The position numbers and the translations under genes are program-made. DNA of 64,000 bases from Bradyrhizobium sp. Ash2021. GTDB lineage: Bacteria; Pseudomonadota; Alphaproteobacteria; Rhizobiales; Xanthobacteraceae. The stretch lies in NCBI RefSeq assembly GCF_031202265.1, contig NZ_CP100604.1, positions 2,896,501 through 2,960,500 of the forward strand. Direction: 5' to 3'. The notes under the pieces are model-generated. The model did not search any database. It saw only the letters and a program-made list of their open reading frames with translations, and had not been told where the DNA came from. Below, in pieces: positions 18,439-25,680 of this stretch (position 1 is its first letter; the number at the start of each line of letters is the position of its first letter).

Positions 18439-18738
18439 TTAGCGGGGCGTCGCTGGAGGGGGCGCCAAACCAGTAGTTGACGAGCTTGGAGCCATTTCCT
18501 TCACGCTGCGCGGCCGTGGCGACAGAACCGCCAACTGATGCGGGGACGCCGGCATTCCGTAGAGCATGAGCGTCGGCGTCGGTGATCTCTCTCGGACGCC
18601 AGCAGAACCCAACACAGCAACCTGGGTCTGCGTGATTGGAAATCCGAATCCTTCGAAAGCCGGACGTTCTTCAGCCTTCGCGTTGATTCCACCAAGCACG
18701 ACCACTGTTGCGCCGATAATCAAAAAAAGCTTTCTCAC
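18439..18738 (-). CDS. Small secreted protein, FGFPITQ/PTLMLYGMPAS type
   Basis: The GTG at 18738 sits 5 bp after GGAGG; a GTG two codons upstream (18744) would overlap the ribosome site. The 99-residue product has a signal peptide (MRKLFLIIGATVVVLGGINA, KAEE after it). The mature part has two parallel motifs: FGFPITQTQVAVLGSAGV and PTLMLYGMPASPHQLAVLSP, that is, P-I/A-T/S-x-x-Q-x-AVL twice. I recall similar uncharacterised proteins in Bradyrhizobium but no function. It is divergent from the Rrf2 gene, with a perfect palindrome between them. Confidence 0.75.
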   Translation of the reverse strand: MRKLFLIIGATVVVLGGINAKAEERPAFEGFGFPITQTQVAVLGSAGVRERSPTPTLMLYGMPASPHQLAVLSPRPRSVKEMAPSSSTTGLAPPPATPR

Positions 18739-18817
18739 GCACACCTCCGTTCAAAGTTTGCGGCGACAGTCCAGCAAGGCGCGAGATCAGTTCGGCTATG
18801 CTGCGTCAGAATCCCTT

Positions 18818-18837
18818 AATATGTCGATCGACATCTA
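18818..18837. promoter_or_regulatory. Perfect 14-bp palindrome ATGTCGATCGACAT
   Basis: The palindrome occupies 18821-18834, 80 bp upstream of the secreted-protein start and about 160 bp before the Rrf2 gene. With flanks it matches the site at 14944-14964. Confidence 0.6.
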
Positions 18838-18967
18838 ATTCAATCCCTCCTCATCAGATTTGACGCATCACTTTCCTGTGTGGCCATAGATTGCGCTTGT
18901 CCGTCCGCGGTTATTATATAGAGGTCAGTGATCATCTAATATAACGGACTGAGCCTTGACAGCCTGA

Positions 18968-18991
18968 AATGTAACTGATACGGCTCTATTT
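18968..18991 (+). promoter_or_regulatory. AATGTAAC-type repeat directly before Rrf2 gene
   Basis: A 24-base segment starting AATGTAACTGATACGG ends at the Rrf2 start codon. It matches 19 of 24 positions of the segment at 19417-19440 before the SDR gene. It may be a shared operator or promoter, and the Rrf2 protein is the nearest candidate to bind it. Confidence 0.5.
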
Positions 18992-19405
18992 ATGACCGCG
19001 AATAGTCGTATGGCGAGTGCTGTCCACATCATGAGTTTCGTCGCTTACGCCGGCGACGAGGGGACGACTTCGGAGGCAATCGCGAAAAGCCTCCAGACCA
19101 ACCCGGTCGTGGTGCGGAAGATCCTCAAGCTCCTCGAGCAAGAGGGACTGGTCGCTCTTCGCCAAGGCCGCCAAGGCGGCGTCGGTCTCCGACGCGCGGC
19201 ATCTCGCATTACCGTCGGTCAGATTTACAAGGCGGTTGAAAGCGAGAGCGGAGTTTTTGCGATGCGCGGCCAGGTGCATGAGGGATGCGTGGTGGCCTGT
19301 GCGATGAAACGAAGGCTTGGCCCAATCTTCGACGCTGCGAACGACGCCGTTGAGCAGGCTCTCAGCAAAACGAGCTTGGCGGAGCTGGTACGCGGCGTCC
19401 GCTAA
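18992..19405 (+). CDS. Rrf2-family transcriptional regulator
   Basis: A 137-residue protein with the Rrf2 winged helix: SRMASAVHIMSFVAYAGDEG, then TSEAIAKSLQTNPVVVRKIL and the wing GRQGGVGLRRAASRITVGQI. Two cysteines lie in GCVVACAMKRRLG, fewer than the three that bind a cluster in IscR/NsrR, so it more likely senses redox by thiols, or senses another ligand. It is followed 54 bp later by an SDR gene on the same strand. The repeated AATGTAAC sites before both genes fit autoregulation. A ribosome site is not evident because the repeat abuts the start. Confidence 0.9.
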   Translation: MTANSRMASAVHIMSFVAYAGDEGTTSEAIAKSLQTNPVVVRKILKLLEQEGLVALRQGRQGGVGLRRAASRITVGQIYKAVESESGVFAMRGQVHEGCVVACAMKRRLGPIFDAANDAVEQALSKTSLAELVRGVR

Positions 19406-19416
19406 ATTTGCCCCAA

Positions 19417-19440
19417 AATGTAACCGAGACGGATATGTTT
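19417..19440 (+). promoter_or_regulatory. AATGTAAC-type repeat before SDR gene
   Basis: Segment starting AATGTAACCGAGACGG, the second copy of the element at 18968-18991, located 19 bp before the SDR start at 19460. Confidence 0.5.
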
Positions 19441-19459
19441 AATCCAAGGAGTGACGACA

Positions 19460-20221
19460 ATGGGTAGACTAGCGGACAAGAATATCCTTATCACTGGCGG
19501 GAACAGCGGCATCGGGCTGGCTGCAGCCCAGGAATTCGATCGAGAGGGCGCGCGCGTCGCCATCTGCGGCTTGAAGGAGGGGACGCTGCTGGCGGCTAAG
19601 AGGACACTCGGGGCCGGAAGTCTCGCCATTCGCGCGGACGTCAGCAAACTCGCCGACCTCGATACGATGTTCGCCACGATCGAGCGGGAGTTCGGGCACT
19701 TGGACGGCATCTTCGCAAATGCAGGTTACAGCGAGTTCCTGCCGTTCGAAGAGGTAACAGAGCATAGCTTCGACAAGGTGATAGGCTCCAATTTCAAAGG
19801 GGCTTACTTCACGATTCAAAAGGCCTTGCCGCTGCTCAGGCGAGGCTCATCTGTCATCATCAATGCGTCCGTTGGCGCGCGCAAGGGGTGGCCGACGACC
19901 TCGACCGTCTCGACCTGCAAGGCCGCGGTCGTCCACCTCGCGCGAATCCTCAGCGCCGAACTCGTGGACCGCGGGATTCGCGTGAATACCCTAAGCCCAG
20001 GCCCGACGGACACGGCGATGTTCGGTCGCTTCGCCGGTGAAGAGCAGGGCGATGCGGTCAAGGGCGTCCTTGCAACCAACAATCCCAGCAAGCGCATGGC
20101 TGATCCGTCGGAAATCGCGAAGCTGGCGGTTTACCTCGCGTCCGACGATTCCGCGTACGTCGTCGGGGCAGACTTCCTGATCGACGGCGGGGTCTCGGCC
20201 ATTTCGCCCGTGGGCGCTTGA
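19460..20221 (+). CDS. Short-chain dehydrogenase/reductase lacking the catalytic Tyr
   Basis: Start at 19460 follows AAGGAGTGACGACA and gives 253 residues. The Rossmann motif TGGNSGIG, the NAG motif (FANAGYSEF), and the catalytic Ser region VIINASVGARKG are present. The YxxxK motif should sit in STVSTCKAAVVHLA, but the Tyr position is Val (codon GTC at 19904-19906) while the Lys is kept. The gene lies between the Rrf2 regulator and an MFS relic. It may be a dead enzyme, an NAD(P)-binding sensor, or use another acid. All other family features look intact (RVNTLSPGPTDT, C-terminal FLIDGG). Confidence 0.9.
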   Translation: MGRLADKNILITGGNSGIGLAAAQEFDREGARVAICGLKEGTLLAAKRTLGAGSLAIRADVSKLADLDTMFATIEREFGHLDGIFANAGYSEFLPFEEVTEHSFDKVIGSNFKGAYFTIQKALPLLRRGSSVIINASVGARKGWPTTSTVSTCKAAVVHLARILSAELVDRGIRVNTLSPGPTDTAMFGRFAGEEQGDAVKGVLATNNPSKRMADPSEIAKLAVYLASDDSAYVVGADFLIDGGVSAISPVGA

Positions 20222-20399
20222 GCTTTGTTGCAGAGAGGCCGTTCCCGCTCAGGCAAGGGACGGCATGCACCGCCAATCCCCGTCACGCCAGAAAACTGTC
20301 GGCCAAGACGTTTCTGCCGTCTGCGGTCGTGGATTTGAGCTGGAAAATCGTCGGTTACGCGGCTGACGAAGTACGAACAGGACAGGGCAAGGAGATCAC

Positions 20400-21899
20400 A
20401 TGATGGAGTCCACGGCCGAGCAGAACAGGGCGATTGATACCCAACACGTCGGCGGCTCTGCCTCGCCAGCTGAACTCGATGCCACTCCGACCGGGCGACG
20501 TTCTGGCGATCTCTCTTCAGCAACCACTCCGAATCAGGTGCTGGCCATCGTCTCAGTCGGAATGATTCTGGCTAATCTCGATCTCTTCGTTGTGAATGTC
20601 GGCCTACCCAACATTGCTCTGGATTTCGGCAATCCCAGCCTTGAGAGACTTTCTTGGATACTTAACGGGTACACGATAGCGTATGCGGTCCTTTTGGTAT
20701 TTTTTGGACGCTTGTCAGAGCGCTATCCACGCAATTTAAGCTTCCTCGTCGGGATCGGGGCCTTTACCGCAGCATCAGCCGCGTGCGCAGCTGCCACCGA
20801 TACTGAGATGCTCGTGGGTTTTCATGCCGTGCAGGCGGCAGCCGCCGCGCTCATGACGCCGACATCGCTTGGGCTACTGCTATCCGCTTTCCCCCTGAGG
20901 GCCGGAGCGGCGCCGTGCGAACGTGGACCGCTGTCGGCGGCCTTGCGGCGGCGCTCGGGCCGCTCATCGGCGGGGTTCTGGTCACGGCGAGCTGGCGCTG
21001 GATCTTCCTCGTCAATCTCCCGCTCGGGCTAATCACCCTGGTCGTTGGTTGGCGAAAACTCCCGAGAGTAGCTGGCCACAACAGTTCACACCCCCATTTC
21101 GGGGCAGCGCTACTGGTGACCGCCGGCGTGGCATCCCTGGTTTTCGCGATCGTCAAGGTGAACGACTGGGGTTGGCATTCTCCGGGCATCAGTGCTGCCT
21201 GCGCTGCGACGGTCATTTTCCTCGGGTGGTTCGTTGCGCACTGCCTTCGGTCGTTCGACCCTTTTATCGACCCGCACCTGTTCCGCATCCGTCCGTTCAC
21301 GGGAGCCGCGCTGGCTATCGCTCCGGGTTCGGCGGCCTTTGGCGCGCTTTTGTTGTCGATGGTGTTGTGGGATCAGATGATCTGGGGTTGGTCGGCTCTG
21401 AAGATCGGTCTCGCGATGGCGCCCGGCCCGCTGCTGATACCCGTCGTATCGCTTCTATTCTCGCGCCGGCTCATAGCCCGATTCGGCGTCGCCGCGGTTT
21501 GCGCCGCGGGGATGATTTCATTCGCTCTCGGACAGGTCTGGTGGTCCGTTGTGCCCGGTCTTGAGCCGAGCTTTCTCGCCGCGACTTTTGGCATGCTTCC
21601 GATCGGCCTCGGTGTCGGATTAGCGCTGCCGACCTTGATGGGGGGTTAGTACGTCATCGCTGCCTCCCTCATCGTTCGCGACAGGTTCCGGAGCAATCAA
21701 CATGATCCGCCAGACTGGAATCGCAATCGGAGTCGCTCTGCTGGTCGCCATCGTCGGCGTGCCTCATGAGGTCGCGGAGTGGGTACAGGCCTTCCGAGTG
21801 GCCTGGTGGGTTATGGCGGCGATCACCCTCATTGGCCTCGTTCCGACCTTGCTTTTGATCAGGCCCAGACCCGCCCGAGCGCCAGTTGTGTTGGAGTAA
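20400..21899 (+). pseudogene. DHA2-type MFS multidrug transporter with two frameshifts
   Basis: The first frame (from 20400, AAGGAG upstream) encodes ILANLDLFVVNVGLPNIAL, the DHA2 motif, and runs to about 20890. There a CCCCC tract must be CCCCCC to continue as PPEGRSGAVRTWTAVGG, the canonical motif C region. The second frame runs to a stop at 21649. Removing one G from a GGGGGG tract at 21643 continues as STSSLPPSSFATGSGAINMI and MIRQTGIAIGVALL. Without these shifts the protein would be a 14-span exporter of about 500 residues. Both errors lie in homopolymers, so sequencing error is possible as well as decay. Confidence 0.85.
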
Positions 21900-22037
21900 G
21901 GCTGGCCGGCCGCATGGCGGAGATCTCGTTGAACTCCCGTTCGACGACGTCTCGATTGAGCCCCCAATTCACGGACATGTTTGATCCAATCTCAACACTA
22001 TCACTCACGCAAAGCCAGAAACGAAAGGGTCGATACA

Positions 22038-22378
22038 ATGCATCCATTCCGTAAACTTCGAGAAGGTGGCCCAATGACTCCGGCACAGGCCGCTGTGGTT
22101 CTCAATGAAAACGTTGTGATGCACACTCCGGTTCTGATAAGGTCGATCGTCGGCCGAGCGCTCGTTTCGATTGCGATTCCAAGCTCGGCACAGAGCCGCG
22201 ACGATCCCGGCAAGTACATCTTCGAAGGCAAGATCGACGCTCGCACGACCAAGGCACCGTCCAAGGGCACAATATCGAGAGCCTGGAGCTCCTGACCGAC
22301 GATGAGAGCGGACTGCTGCTCGAGCGCACAATCGCATACAGGCCGTACCCGATTTCGATGAGCATCGCCTGCCTTTGA
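22038..22378 (+). pseudogene. NTF2/SnoaL-like protein, frameshifted
   Basis: From the ATG at 22038 (AAGGG upstream) the frame reads MHPFRKLREGG, LNENVVMHTPVLIRSIVGRA and PGKYIFEGKIDARTT. Near 22258-22275 the frame must shift to go on as IESLELLTDDESGLLLERTI and AYRPYPISM to a stop at 22378. The start and the LNENVVxxSPV segment resemble small NTF2-like proteins of about 130 residues. The C-terminus is also shortened. Probably a decayed accessory gene. Confidence 0.6.
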
Positions 22379-22443
22379 AGGGAGAAAGCGTTAACTGCAG
22401 ATGTGATGGCATGGGGACCCGAAATTCAGCCCAGCAGGCGTTG

Positions 22444-22990
22444 CTACTCGCGCCACGGCAGCGGCGGCAATTTTGGAATGTTTACCAGCGTGAGACCTTG
22501 GTGGCCTTCCAGGATCGCTGCCGTTACGGCGGGCGATAGGAACGCAAGCCGTAGTCCCTGGCGAACGACCTTCGGATGCAGCTTGGCAGCACGCGCAAGA
22601 TCCTCGACGGAGGAATGTCGGCCCGTCGTGATGTCGTTCAGCCATGCATGGGCTTGGATAATGCCTTGCAACAGCTTTTGGTCGGGTTGCTCGGCTGGAG
22701 GTAGCCCCGAGACGGTTGCACGGCTCGGTTCTTGCCCACGGGATCACTATCGACTCGGCCGGCGCAAGCTCCTTCTTATCTTGGGAGTTGAGCGTCACGT
22801 CGATCCCGTCTTCCCTTAGGACAACGCGCTCGATCTGACCGAATAGGGCTTCCTTTGACGCGCCTTGGTCCTTCAACCGCTCCCTCACCGCATTGTCGAC
22901 GATGGCTTCGATCTCAGGCGTTGGAATCCGTGGAACGGAGCCGGCCTTCACCTTTCGTCCCCGCAGTGCCGTGCTGAACCGAACACGTGT
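22444..22990 (-). pseudogene. Serine recombinase C-terminal relic
   Basis: The upstream part, in one frame, has PRIPTPEIEAIVDNAVRERL and GIDVTLNSQDKKEL, a region found near the C-terminus of large resolvase/invertase proteins of rhizobial islands. A frameshift near 22680 is needed to reach IIQAHAWLNDITTGRHSSVE and VVRQGLRLAFLSPAVTAAIL, the terminal HTH-like segment, ending PLPWRE at 22444. The N-terminal catalytic Ser domain is absent. It marks a former mobile island. Confidence 0.65.
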
Positions 22991-23104
22991 AATCACCGCA
23001 GTAGATCAGCACGCGCGTGGGCGCCGGACGACCACATTTCGTCGAGTTCGAGACCATCGAGCATATGAACAAGACTGGCTGGAATTCAGGGTCTGATCTC
23101 AGCC

Positions 23105-23121
23105 CTTAAGTTTCACTTAAG
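23105..23121 (+). promoter_or_regulatory. Tandem CTTAAG box (11-bp period), site 1
   Basis: CTTAAG at 23105-23110 and 23116-23121. The second hexamer ends 43 bp before the ATG at 23165. One of five identical arrangements in the window; probable OmpR/PhoB-type response regulator site. Confidence 0.7.
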
Positions 23122-23164
23122 TTCACTCCGCAATCGTTGCTCAATGCAACCAAAGGAGTGCATC

Positions 23165-23458
23165 ATGTCTCATCATCTCGTTCGCAGTCACACGTTGACT
23201 AAGAGTTCACTCAAGACTGTCGCAGCGGCCGTCGCGCTGTTCGCGCTTGCGGCTACGCCGGTGTTCGCGCAGGCCGCTGTCCAAGAGCCGGGCGCATTCG
23301 CATTCTATCATCCCTATCTCGACGTGTTGAACGGAGGCGCGCCAACCCCCGCCGCCAGGTTGATTTTAGAGGGGCCCGCCGCCCTGCAGGCCTATGCCGC
23401 AAGAGAAAGTGGCGTCGGCTCCGTGAGTGTGCAGCGACATCGATCCCACAGGCGGTGA
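23165..23458 (+). CDS. Small secreted protein, QEPGAFAFYHPYLDVLNGG type (shortened copy)
   Basis: The ATG at 23165 follows AAAGGAG; an upstream ATG at 23144 overlaps the ribosome site. The 97-residue product has a signal peptide ending TPVFAQA and then VQEPGAFAFYHPYLDVLNGG and APTPAARL. The same segment occurs in the 127-residue protein at 61809, which has about 30 further residues between the signal and QEPGAF and an intact Cys-containing C-terminus. This copy therefore carries an internal deletion and an altered C-terminus. A tandem CTTAAG box lies 43 bp upstream. Function unknown; it may be degenerating. Confidence 0.65.
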   Translation: MSHHLVRSHTLTKSSLKTVAAAVALFALAATPVFAQAAVQEPGAFAFYHPYLDVLNGGAPTPAARLILEGPAALQAYAARESGVGSVSVQRHRSHRR

Positions 23459-23588
23459 CCTTGGCTCATCGGACCACCACCCTTTGCCTTCTCCATCTCG
23501 CGCAACAGCGCGCCAGCCTTGCGCTCGGCCCGCAGCCTAATCTCGCAGCCTGACGCTCAGCCTCTACATTGTGCGCTTGGCGCGAATA

Positions 23589-23618
23589 GGAAAACCCGCT
23601 GGACGGCTCCGGCGGGTT
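23589..23618 (-). terminator. Rho-independent terminator after integrase remnant
   Basis: AACCCGC/GCGGGTT hairpin (23593-23599 with 23612-23618) followed on the minus strand by TTTTCC, 30 bp after the integrase stop. Confidence 0.55.
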
Positions 23619-23648
23619 CGATAGCGTGGCGAGAAACTGTTGAAACGA

Positions 23649-24008
23649 TCAGGCAGCCATACGCGTCTCAACCTGCTGCGTTTCGCCGCCGATGATCCGC
23701 CGCAGCTCGGCAGCGACGCCGTCCAGCACCGAGCGCTCCGGCTTCATCCGCTTTGAGCGATTATAGACCTTGCCGGTGACGCTGGGCACGATCTGCTCCT
23801 GCTTTTTGCTCGCGGCGTGATCGAGACACCTAGCGATCCACGCATCATCAAAGCCGAAATCGCCAGCCAAGGTCGCCGCCGTCCGGCGCAGGTCGTGCGG
23901 CGTGAAAGGCCGCAGGCCGAGGGGCGCGCAGATGCCGGGAGTTTTCACCTTGCCCTTGTGCTTCGTGCCGCGCAGCGCGGTTGCCATCACCTTGCGGTTC
24001 ATCGGCAT
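23649..24008 (-). pseudogene. Tyrosine integrase C-terminal fragment
   Basis: About 119 residues hold the catalytic end of a phage-type integrase: the HxxR motif in FTPHDLRRTAATLAGDFG, the second His in RCLDHAA and the Tyr in VTGKVYNRS. The N-terminal core-binding domain and the first Arg are missing; upstream sequence (24010-24350) does not continue the protein. A terminator follows it. It could be the decayed integrase of an element linked to the tRNA-end remnant at 12406 (inference). Confidence 0.75.
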
Positions 24009-24353
24009 ATCGCCGAAGGGACTGCGTCGGGATCACGTTTTCACATTCTACCTGTTCGACCAGCGCCGCGTTCGCAAGCTCTTTTGGCGCCGGATAATCT
24101 TCAATCCGCCGCCGGGGATCGCCATCGCGATGCCGATGCTGGCGATCAAGGTCGGGCTATTGCTCACGCGCGCGTCTCTCTGCAGTCTCAGTGCTCTCGG
24201 TTTGAAGAATGTCCCGAACACGCATTTTAATCTTCTTCTGTTTGCGACCATGATGGTCGTTCGTCGCGGGAGGACAATTGAGCAACCCCATCCCATCCGC
24301 GAAGCGGCAAGCCAGTGATAAGGTTTATGCGGCCGGCGAATAGGCGGGTTTCT
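24009..24353. other. Stretch without supported gene
   Basis: Around 345 bp upstream of the integrase fragment. Frames on both strands are open but show no start with ribosome site, no known motif and no compositional signal. It probably marks the junction that removed the integrase N-terminus. Confidence 0.35.
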
Positions 24354-24713
24354 TCAGCATCCTCTGCAGATGGTAAATTTACGATCGACCGCCGCGTCCA
24401 AGAGTTGCTGTTCGCGGTCAATCGGCCCCAAGGATTCGATAGGCACGTCGGATCTGCTCGGCTGACGATGACCGACGGGAGCGAGCCAAGGCAGATTCGA
24501 GGTCAATGGTATCGTCCGGTTCTGGGAAGCCGCTGCATGAACCTCGTCGGCAGGTCCGATCACGGTTCTCCTGGCAACGGACCGATCGGCTCTGACTGGC
24601 GCCGCAACCAAACCTACCAAGACGAGTCCTGTTGCGAAGGCTGCGCTATATCCGATCGCACGCCTGTATGTTGCGCTGCTCGCGTGAGCGATTCTGGAAA
24701 CGAGCTTAGCCAA
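24354..24713 (-). CDS. Hypothetical exported or membrane-anchored protein, 119 residues
   Basis: TTG start at 24713 lies 6 bp after GGAGAG. Residues 18-42 form one hydrophobic segment ending in a possible AxA-like cleavage (AAFATGLVLVGLVAAPVRAD). The rest is polar with no recognised motif, and ends FTICRGC. The frame overlaps a plus-strand open frame (24315-24839) that has no such features. Function unknown. Confidence 0.45.
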   Translation of the reverse strand: MAKLVSRIAHASSATYRRAIGYSAAFATGLVLVGLVAAPVRADRSVARRTVIGPADEVHAAASQNRTIPLTSNLPWLAPVGHRQPSRSDVPIESLGPIDREQQLLDAAVDRKFTICRGC

Positions 24714-24787
24714 GGTGACTCTCCGTTCGAGACGCTCGGGATGAGCGGCTTTGTCCGGTCTAACCGAGAGACTGGACCTCGCAGCGA

Positions 24788-25039
24788 TTACTTTACCGGC
24801 AAGGCCTCGTCGCCACCAAACTTGGACGGATCGTCGTAGCTAGGCGTATCGTCGTGGTGGACTGTCGGCCGAGGCGCTGCGTAGGACCAGCCCGGAACCG
24901 CGTAAACGTGGCTGGGACGAACGATCCTGGTGGATTGCAGCACTTTGTGGGTGTGGTGATGCTCCTTAGCGAAGGCCACCGCGGTTGTCGCCAACGCCGA
25001 CAGAACAGCTGCCGCGGCGAAAACTGTAAGACGAGACAT
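24788..25039 (-). CDS. Small His-rich secreted protein, 83 residues
   Basis: ATG at 25039 follows AAGGAATGTCCAA. A clean signal peptide (MSRLTVFAAAAVLSALATTA, VAFA) is followed by KEHHHTHKVLQSTRIVRPSH, and later VHHDDTPSYDDPSKFGGDEA. The His cluster just after cleavage could bind metal ions in the periplasm (inference). A tandem CTTAAG box lies about 190 bp upstream on this strand, with a possible leader frame between. Function unknown. Confidence 0.65.
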   Translation of the reverse strand: MSRLTVFAAAAVLSALATTAVAFAKEHHHTHKVLQSTRIVRPSHVYAVPGWSYAAPRPTVHHDDTPSYDDPSKFGGDEALPVK

Positions 25040-25178
25040 TTGGACATTCCTTGGTTTGAGCTGAGCAACGATTGCCGAGTTCGTGGGAAATGTGACCGCT
25101 CTCGGTGACGAAAACAGTTCGCCTGATGGGCAACGGCGTCAGGTCCGCGAGCGACCGCGGAAGCAATGCACCACGCAT
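24966..25178 (-). CDS. Possible leader/small ORF under a CTTAAG box
   Basis: ATG at 25178 follows a strong GGAAGGAAAG ribosome site and lies 49 bp from the CTTAAG box, the same spacing seen at the other boxes. It encodes 70 residues (MRGALLPRSLADLTPLPIRR) without known motifs and overlaps the start of the His-rich gene in another frame. It may be a leader frame or chance. Confidence 0.3.
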   Translation of the reverse strand: MRGALLPRSLADLTPLPIRRTVFVTESGHISHELGNRCSAQTKECPNVSSYSFRRGSCSVGVGDNRGGLR

Positions 25179-25227
25179 GATGCGCTTTCCTTCCAGCTCT
25201 TTGCTGGAATGAGCAGAAGCTCACCAC

Positions 25228-25244
25228 CTTAAGCGGACCTTAAG
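25228..25244 (-). promoter_or_regulatory. Tandem CTTAAG box (11-bp period), site 2
   Basis: CTTAAG at 25228-25233 and 25239-25244. Only 11 bp separate it from the plus-strand frame at 25256, too little for a promoter, so it most likely serves the minus-strand genes at 25178/25039. Confidence 0.6.
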
Positions 25245-25255
25245 GATGCCCGGCC

Positions 25256-25585
25256 GTGGTGTCTGAGTTCACTCACCACATGAAAGAGGCGATGATTGTC
25301 GGTCGGCGAATCATGAAGGTCACGCCGAAGGGCGAGAATCCGCCTCTTGACCGGATCGAACGAGTGGCGCTGTCGCTAGTCAAAGAACGATGTCGTTCGA
25401 TCGACGCTCGCGTTGATCCTTTCTCAATCCCGGATCAGCGTCGAGCCGAGGTGGCCAAAGTCTCGGCAAAGACGGCCCGAGTTGCTCACTCGCAAACGTT
25501 CGGCGGGCTGAATGATCTGCAACCTAGCATCGCCCTGACGGGAGCGGTGCTGGTCTATGTCGTCGCAAGCAGCGTCGTTGCTTAA
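25256..25585 (+). CDS. Doubtful hypothetical protein, 109 residues
   Basis: A GTG-started frame with MVSEFTHHMKEAMIVGRRIM at its N-terminus and a hydrophobic C-terminus (SIALTGAVLVYVVASSVVA). The ribosome site is weak and overlaps the CTTAAG box. No family recognised. The IS66 element begins 55 bp after its stop. Confidence 0.3.
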   Translation: MVSEFTHHMKEAMIVGRRIMKVTPKGENPPLDRIERVALSLVKERCRSIDARVDPFSIPDQRRAEVAKVSAKTARVAHSQTFGGLNDLQPSIALTGAVLVYVVASSVVA

Positions 25586-25680
25586 GGTTGCGCGCTCTTC
25601 CTGGCGCAAAGATCGCAAGGCCAAGACTCGGCAGAGTAACGTAAGCATCCGGCGAAGACCGCGCGCGGGTCATTTTCGGC

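Noticed and set aside
24315..24839. 174-residue plus-strand frame
   Set aside because: No ribosome site or motif; overlaps the minus-strand frame with an export signal.
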